Notes under the pieces: model-generated
Told to the model about the DNA's origin: nothing
The model's input: only the letters and a program-made list of their open reading frames with translations
Database searches by the model: none
Program-made: the position numbers and the translations under genes
From: an uncultured Christensenellaceae bacterium
GTDB taxonomy: Bacteria; Bacillota; Clostridia; Christensenellales; CAG-314
DNA: 10,834 bases
Assembly: GCA_910586905.1 (NCBI GenBank)
Contig: CAJUIV010000032.1
Coordinates: forward strand, 1-10,834
Direction of reading: 5' to 3'
Part shown: piece after piece, positions 10,301 through 10,834 of the stretch
Layout of the letters: the number at the start of each line of letters is the position of its first letter
How positions within the stretch are numbered: position 1 is the first letter of the stretch

Positions 10301-10834
10301 TTGGATACCGTAGGCTTGGTTAAAGCGTAGGTAGAACCGGTCGCGCCGCTGATGTTGGCGTGAGAAGAACTGTTGTCTTTCCATTGGTACTTATAGGTAA
10401 CGCCCGTGGTACCCGTTCCCGCGGGACTGGTTACCCCCGAGGAGCTGAGCGTGGCGTTAGCGCCGTACACTATCGTGGTATTGCTGGGGTTGCCCGTAAA
10501 GTCGTTCAAAGTCCAAATAGCGTAAATTGTACGGTTACCCGAAGTATTTGCGGGAATTTGGTTGCTTGACAGCATCGTGCCGTTATAGTCCGGCTTTAAC
10601 GACCAGCCTTTAAAGGTATAACCCGTCTTTGTGGGTTTGGTTCCAAGCTGAGAAATAGTCGTAGCAGAGAAACTGCTGTTGTATGATTTAGCCGCCGCGC
10701 TGGATTGAGTCCACGAGCCACCGCCCAAATCATAAGAGAGGGAGTAAGTGCCGGGCGCGAACTTGGGGACTGGGGTGCCGTCGGGGAGGAAATCAAACTT
10801 TGCGGTTATAGAGCTATTTGTTTTAGCCTTATCG
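1381..10834 (-). CDS. Giant modular surface protein (InlB B-repeat / MBG / Ig-like array, C-terminal TM anchor), 5'-truncated by window edge
   Basis: The frame is open from the right edge to a TAG at 1381-1383. A TTG at 10726-10728 can be read as a start, but the 35 codons upstream are open and contain the first half of an InlB repeat (GTYSLSYDLGGGSW), so the true start is off-window. Residues are numbered from that TTG (1-3115). Modules: InlB repeat to 73; Ig-like 77-174; MBG pair 178-327; related module 328-408; unassigned beta-rich region 409-510; MucBP-like 512-604; InlB repeats 605-844 and 944-1130 with a GYEVASLTIAG-type repeat 845-943; Ig-like 1131-1290; MBG/Ig-like array 1291-2941; membrane-proximal domain 2942-3083; TM 3084-3108; tail KKKKEND. 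No LPXTG, catalytic motif or coiled coil is seen. These families are known from adhesins and other surface proteins of Firmicutes, so an extracellular binding or scaffold role is inferred; the ligand is unknown. No signal peptide is visible because the N-terminus is missing. Confidence 0.93.
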   Translation of the reverse strand, partial: DKAKTNSSITAKFDFLPDGTPVPKFAPGTYSLSYDLGGGSWTQSSAAAKSYNSSFSATTISQLGTKPTKTGYTFKGWSLKPDYNGTMLSSNQIPANTSGNRTIYAIWTLNDFTGNPSNTTIVYGANATLSSSGVTSPAGTGTTGVTYKYQWKDNSSSHANISGATGSTYALTKPTVSKSGTYQVVITATPKDGRTPAKSVTKNVVLTVQRAGVAVPTGNTSLVYNGSAQTGVAAGSLYNISGNTGTNAGSYNATLTLKDTANYTWGANGANDTAQKTVSWKINKATVAVPTLTLGTFTYDGTAKTPTITCAAHSSCTPTAQTNAGSYTVNVTLTDPVNYKWATAPAGGESAAYPVTWTINKANVTLTAPNITNSVVYVGQTLSALALTGGSAVRAGSTVAVAGVFAWKTGSTKVLDSSTFGVALFTPTDTTNYNTAEINVAFKPVQLYVNVYEIGLEFVTDADTNLVIGANKVVMDVVQYKVDHGSSFTFASGITQTLGNYVGYTKHYYQQIISSTNTGSNEYQDASISNIIANQRVYIDYVANEVEYEVYHIRQKLDQSAMTPADIAKLNAEGLKENLVEKVVLKAKAGSVVTSNQITAEGFTFARRLTGNGVNYDSSYQNRFILGDGSTKLYMYYSRNTYQISWDANGGMMQESGNPSDSITLMYGEEIPMSSHTAIYEDGSYTFVAWYMDYELTQEANLITVPARNVTFYASWSVETFSITYRNNFPSGSTNQVPAVGNPAEYSAERLLAGAIVFTNPSVDGYNFLGWYINGTRYRSISRGMTGNLTLEGRWEAATYTVKFDPNGGKAVRPSSTRVQNTKTFGSGSGLNGQLPVPTRDGYTFDRWTLDKEGNVPVTASTTANLKDNTTVLYAQWEAVGLGVKYSDSKPGEYLSTVVITYTNADGVKEELEISEFDVLEDMFHVGDIITITVKPISGYEVASLTIAGARINNGQRYTVKSKYDDNTISINATLRLATYNITYVLDGGKRLDETKFPYQFTVEDTLTLPDETNVARLGYEFAGWRLGSKDGEPIDQVVDISSIFDYGDEVTDIILVCAWDPAEVLVVLHNNYKGPDGSQNEFTIELQGNRTGDKITIDADNGSFIPQNRELVGWAYTPDGDVVYPVSSYNPDGSPVLSMEYTVTAQLDEDGVLRNHLYAIWRLADVQYLTFTVTNNFCSYSPADDFAGVTLKAHPRFEYLPEATITLTYSWYKVDVDTWEKWTEADLEGVTPDTPEYRAIQTKLGTYKIPANATVYKRQEFTANATEEVFLNIKSVKDSGLYICLLEASGSNITVSNSTATSVTSGVGQYEIGINKADFEGLSLEYSDSDSAYADYKHSVDYDGIAHSLIVALANGCGATWNDGNIVLPDGSILNVTYKYTLNAHNGETVEGTVTDAGSYTAFAEFEFVLDNGNYNLPEELISSIDIWQKVIENVTFEMQYQDADGEWKKVVGDNPFENNVYTRKGFRVVALSSDFVTGDDVTITMFIDGNFDGDYPVNVGEYTAYCDNLGGEKASCYVLGSDLPNQEFNISKATHDIDITFDGLTVTYDKATHELRLTRITENGEEVEITENTDNTAVFTLSNERTVTVTYSLEYTPYNNDFISANRTARGGIDAGLYVVTATFTDTEDNSANFNEIADVTARLTINPASYELSAEELNNIPDGNVEGFGGNHSVGFDVSASYKPHLVLDSNFSVTYKYEKYDNANGQFGAYEYDETRGLRDPGRYRITATVIYATKDYANNYREIANQAIEFGIAQGEIDSITVNYNQGSTVYTYGDEFNFLHKTGGKYDVEILVNYTNGQSETVDNKVCEFYNESGEKFTAFDRANANGNKDYVIRVTCYGADIKDADSKIGSFSVTVSQAKLNGANVTFNANTSLTQGFTDVDWKYAFVYDGNAHFPTVAGADTAFNFINAFGEVATDCGIRVVYTYRAKDATEFVAMPDGGLKDAGEYVLRVNFTHSNPNYADAASIDKYFELAVKITPKTLTDKDIVWEYHDSGEGDAAVWKEVPESGLEYRFAGYTLRAKFNGLAHDGTIAISDINLEGSASVKVTDAGSYNIKAKYSGNYVLDVTAVFTVNPKKVDAVWVVGTTNIPLADYKFVYSSENQISSITVYYLAVEDGNAKVTATSVIADKAFVNAGSYTLTAEFEKGNYEVRDNKATVTIAPYDMENTESSKPITWQFRDSDGLLKDITEEGLEYKGGSYEIYAKFEGLDGTDMTVAAHTISGREVKKVGGYVLLVGVDGNYNIKGECNFVINPKEIEVLWKGYNGTGLIYNGQERELSVDALGVGTEAGKTIVTLNGHTALNASVKGSDGEYIAYIATAVVADEYAGDYTLKNATLQWIILPATIEVDWSNTTLTYNGYVLSVEATAKSDSLFNGDTVTFTYEVKKGEDIVANNEIIGAGNYTITITGVSDNNYTIIGSQTANTDVTVNKARPNISDVKYTEYEQGSISYTSNDSLRNDKLVCTHDVAGTIKFADNRIITSGNRSYQWVFEPEDSDNYSSVQGTVMVEIIVDNIVGLDVDTSRAIKYWTVNSTYHIGTVEVYLKYASYYTETDSEGNVVHKGKRENITGAEFDKITFMINGALAEGYTLSENDVPSCKVDVSYRYGGNNYFGEYYLTVNTARPSAISINGIDDYLNAKYYVGGKLDISKMTFTVKFQGFADGTIDASAVTYDLGALNLPTTEGPYTITFRYFDVSTTLTINVLPKEEIAVKFESKTYKYTGEEIKIVVTQDNGQPLPEGITYQFVDKHGNVITSLKEIGEYELTVKFTVDESVYLPIADVSATISVKKIAAMLDESKLIKPVDKRVYNGEQFPYELDGISIIEENGDTEYKFINVTYTITRDGKPVTELVVDKAGVYKIVAKIQFEAVTGELAGETQFLEKEYTITVDRAKNEIFSFKIDSWIVDTAQKDPVINAKFGTANIVYFTSEGVELGVTRPSSLGNYYAIATIPSCESYDEVTARCDFSINKASIGAVDDEGNELVDETGKPKYEVTGENGVDPSLTFKVEKWADDYDSSYVKVNRKLMVVAGYGICFVDGEGKEVFVEGTHTVRILIDEALRNEKKLYIYTVDEQGNVIDLDARREGDYLVFDTDDFSKDFVVACRDAAAAQRMVLIIGVSVGAIIAIAVVIALIVVFVKKKKEND
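1390..1397 (-). promoter_or_regulatory. Ribosome binding site of the second gene, inside the end of the giant gene
   Basis: On the minus strand the sequence reads AAAAGGAG, followed by 12 bases and then ATG at 1377. It overlaps the last Lys/Glu codons of the giant protein (the KKKKEND tail), so the Lys tail and the Shine-Dalgarno share the same bases. The spacing is on the long side. Together with the three-base gap to the stop this supports translational coupling, in which ribosomes finishing the giant gene re-initiate on the small one. No promoter is visible between the genes. Confidence 0.75.
1405..1479 (-). other. C-terminal transmembrane anchor of the giant protein
   Basis: Residues 3084-3108 (VLIIGVSVGAIIAIAVVIAL, then IVVFV) form one hydrophobic helix followed by KKKKEND. 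The terminal Lys cluster predicts an extracellular body with a short cytoplasmic tail. No LPXTG, NPQTN or similar sortase motif precedes it, so the protein is probably retained in the membrane and not coupled to peptidoglycan. Confidence 0.85.
1480..1905 (-). other. Membrane-proximal domain of the giant protein (residues 2942-3083)
   Basis: The segment runs from SIGAVDDEGNELVD to CRDAAAAQRM. It includes MVVAGYGICFVDGEGKEV, TVRILIDEALR, LYIYTVDEQGNVIDLDA and GDYLVFDTDDFSKDFVVA. The pattern VDExGxVxxLxAxxxxxYLxFxTDxFSxFVVA is often seen just before the C-terminal TM helix or sorting signal in Firmicutes surface proteins. It has no known activity and may be a folding or juxtamembrane module. Confidence 0.6.
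1906..6858 (-). repeat. Long array of MBG/Ig-like modules forming the stalk (residues 1291-2941)
   Basis: About fifteen to eighteen modules of roughly 80-120 residues follow one another. Each tends to have an early YDG/YNG/YKG motif, a late (D/N)AG.Y strand, and closes with INPA, ISKA, VNPK, VNKA or INKA. Clear examples close at about 1498, 1616, 1830, 2047, 2227, 2315, 2403, 2863 and 2941. Residues 2484-2592 and 2593-2676 are closer to Big_3-type domains (MTFTVKFQGFADGT, TEGPYTITFRYF). Such tandem Ig-like arrays serve as extended stalks in known surface proteins; that role is inferred here. Confidence 0.75.
6859..7338 (-). other. Ig-like module with DSGLYIC motif (residues 1131-1290)
   Basis: It contains TYSWYKVD followed by KWTEADLEGVT and then SVKDSGLYICLLEA. 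Trp in strand C and the DSGxYxC signature of strand F are hallmarks of I-set-like Ig folds. The Cys at 1250 could pair with Cys 1144 (NNFC) upstream, though their spacing around the Trp is not that of a standard Ig domain. The module links the InlB block to the MBG array. Confidence 0.6.
7339..8916 (-). repeat. Block of InlB B-type repeats (residues 605-1130)
   Basis: Five repeats can be delimited by their conserved starts and ends: 605-682 (YQISWDANGG … FYASW), 684-762 (FSITYRNNF … GYNFLGWY … LEGRW), 763-844 (YTVKFDPNGG … GYTFDRW … LYAQW), 944-1026 (YNITYVLDGG … GYEFAGW … VCAW) and 1029-1130 (LVVLHNNY … ELVGWAYTPDG … LYAIW). Between the third and fourth, residues 845-943 are a different repeat with GYEVASLTIAG and NGQRYTV, typical of the bacterial repeats that alternate with Flg_new modules. 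Confidence 0.8.
8917..9195 (-). other. MucBP-like module (residues 512-604)
   Basis: The segment starts EYEVYHIRQKLDQ and ends LGDGSTKLYMYYSRN, with a central VLKAKAGSVV and EGFTF. This resembles the pattern of MucBP-like repeats that often precede InlB B-repeats in Firmicutes surface proteins (YxVxHYxQ … G … DGSTxLxxYYxRN). The similarity is pattern-level only. The preceding residues 409-510 are beta-rich and I do not recognise them. Confidence 0.45.
9748..10197 (-). repeat. Tandem pair of MBG/YDG-type modules (residues 178-250 and 251-327)
   Basis: Both modules follow one plan: VAVPT at the start, an early VYNG or TYDG motif, TNAGSY, a strand TLKD/TLTD followed by NY.W, and a closing VSWKINKA/VTWTINKA. 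The copies are at 9979-10197 and 9748-9978. The VYNG/TYDG, NAGSY and INKA motifs are characteristic of the mostly-bacterial Ig-like (MBG) families. A third, less similar module (328-408, with VYVGQTLSAL and PTDTTNYNTAE) follows directly. Confidence 0.75.
10207..10500 (-). other. Bacterial Ig-like module (residues 77-174)
   Basis: The segment contains the core pattern YKYQWKDNSS … ISGATGSTYAL … SKSGTYQVVITAT. This matches bacterial Ig-like folds, in which a strand-C Trp and an SGxY motif in strand F mark the core. No Cys pair is present in this copy. Confidence 0.65.
10510..10746 (-). repeat. N-terminal-most visible InlB B-repeat, crossing the false TTG start
   Basis: The repeat begins YSLSYDLGGGSW upstream of the TTG. 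It continues through KPTKTGYTFKGWSLKPDYNG to a terminal TIYAIWTL at residues 67-74. This is the full Listeria-Bacteroides/Flg_new pattern (Y.i.Yd.nGG … GYtF.GW … .a.W). Because its first strand is encoded upstream of 10728, it shows that the coding region continues beyond that point. Confidence 0.85.

Noticed and set aside
10596..10796. Small minus-strand open frame of 66 codons near the right edge
   Set aside because: It overlaps the giant gene in another frame, across a well-supported InlB repeat. It has no domain and no separate ribosome site I could identify.

Overview
The window is almost wholly filled by two genes on the minus strand, with only about 110 bases of non-coding DNA at the left edge. 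Transcription runs right to left. The first gene (1381 to the right edge, still open at 10834) encodes most of a giant modular surface protein. Its visible part is over 3,100 residues and is built from InlB B-type repeats, MBG/YDG-like and Ig-like beta modules, a membrane-proximal domain, one C-terminal transmembrane helix and a short Lys-rich tail. Three bases after its TAG stop, and in the same frame, begins the second gene (112-1377). It encodes a 421-residue single-pass membrane protein that carries two copies of a different InlB-type repeat, a Thr/Asn-rich linker and a basic C-terminal domain I cannot name.

Layout from left to right: 1-111 holds two hairpins, one a strong intrinsic terminator for the minus-strand operon and probably bidirectional. 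112-1377 is the small membrane protein. 1381-1905 is the anchor and membrane-proximal end of the giant protein. 1906-6858 is a long array of about fifteen to eighteen Ig-like/MBG-type modules. 6859-7338 is an Ig-like module with a DSGxYxC motif. 7339-8916 is a block of InlB B-type repeats with one embedded beta repeat. 8917-9195 is a MucBP-like stretch. About 9500-10746 is a low-charge, Ser/Thr/Ala/Gly/Asn-rich N-terminal array. The real start lies beyond the right edge.

The organism looks like a monoderm anaerobe of the Clostridia type, probably an uncultured gut lineage. The reasons are the InlB/MBG architecture, anchoring by a TM helix plus Lys tail instead of LPXTG, the standard genetic code with TGG for Trp, and moderate G+C judged by eye. 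This is inference; there is no phylogenetic marker in the window.

The two genes are very likely co-transcribed and translationally coupled. The natural reading is a cell-surface adhesin or matrix protein with a small membrane partner. Charge distribution puts the partner's repeats on the cytoplasmic side, which is odd for InlB-type repeats. No enzyme, toxin, nuclease, CRISPR, tRNA, rRNA or mobile element is visible. The most unusual points are the in-frame TAG-AAA-ATG junction, the partner's topology and unnamed C-terminal domain, and the sharp composition change within the giant protein.
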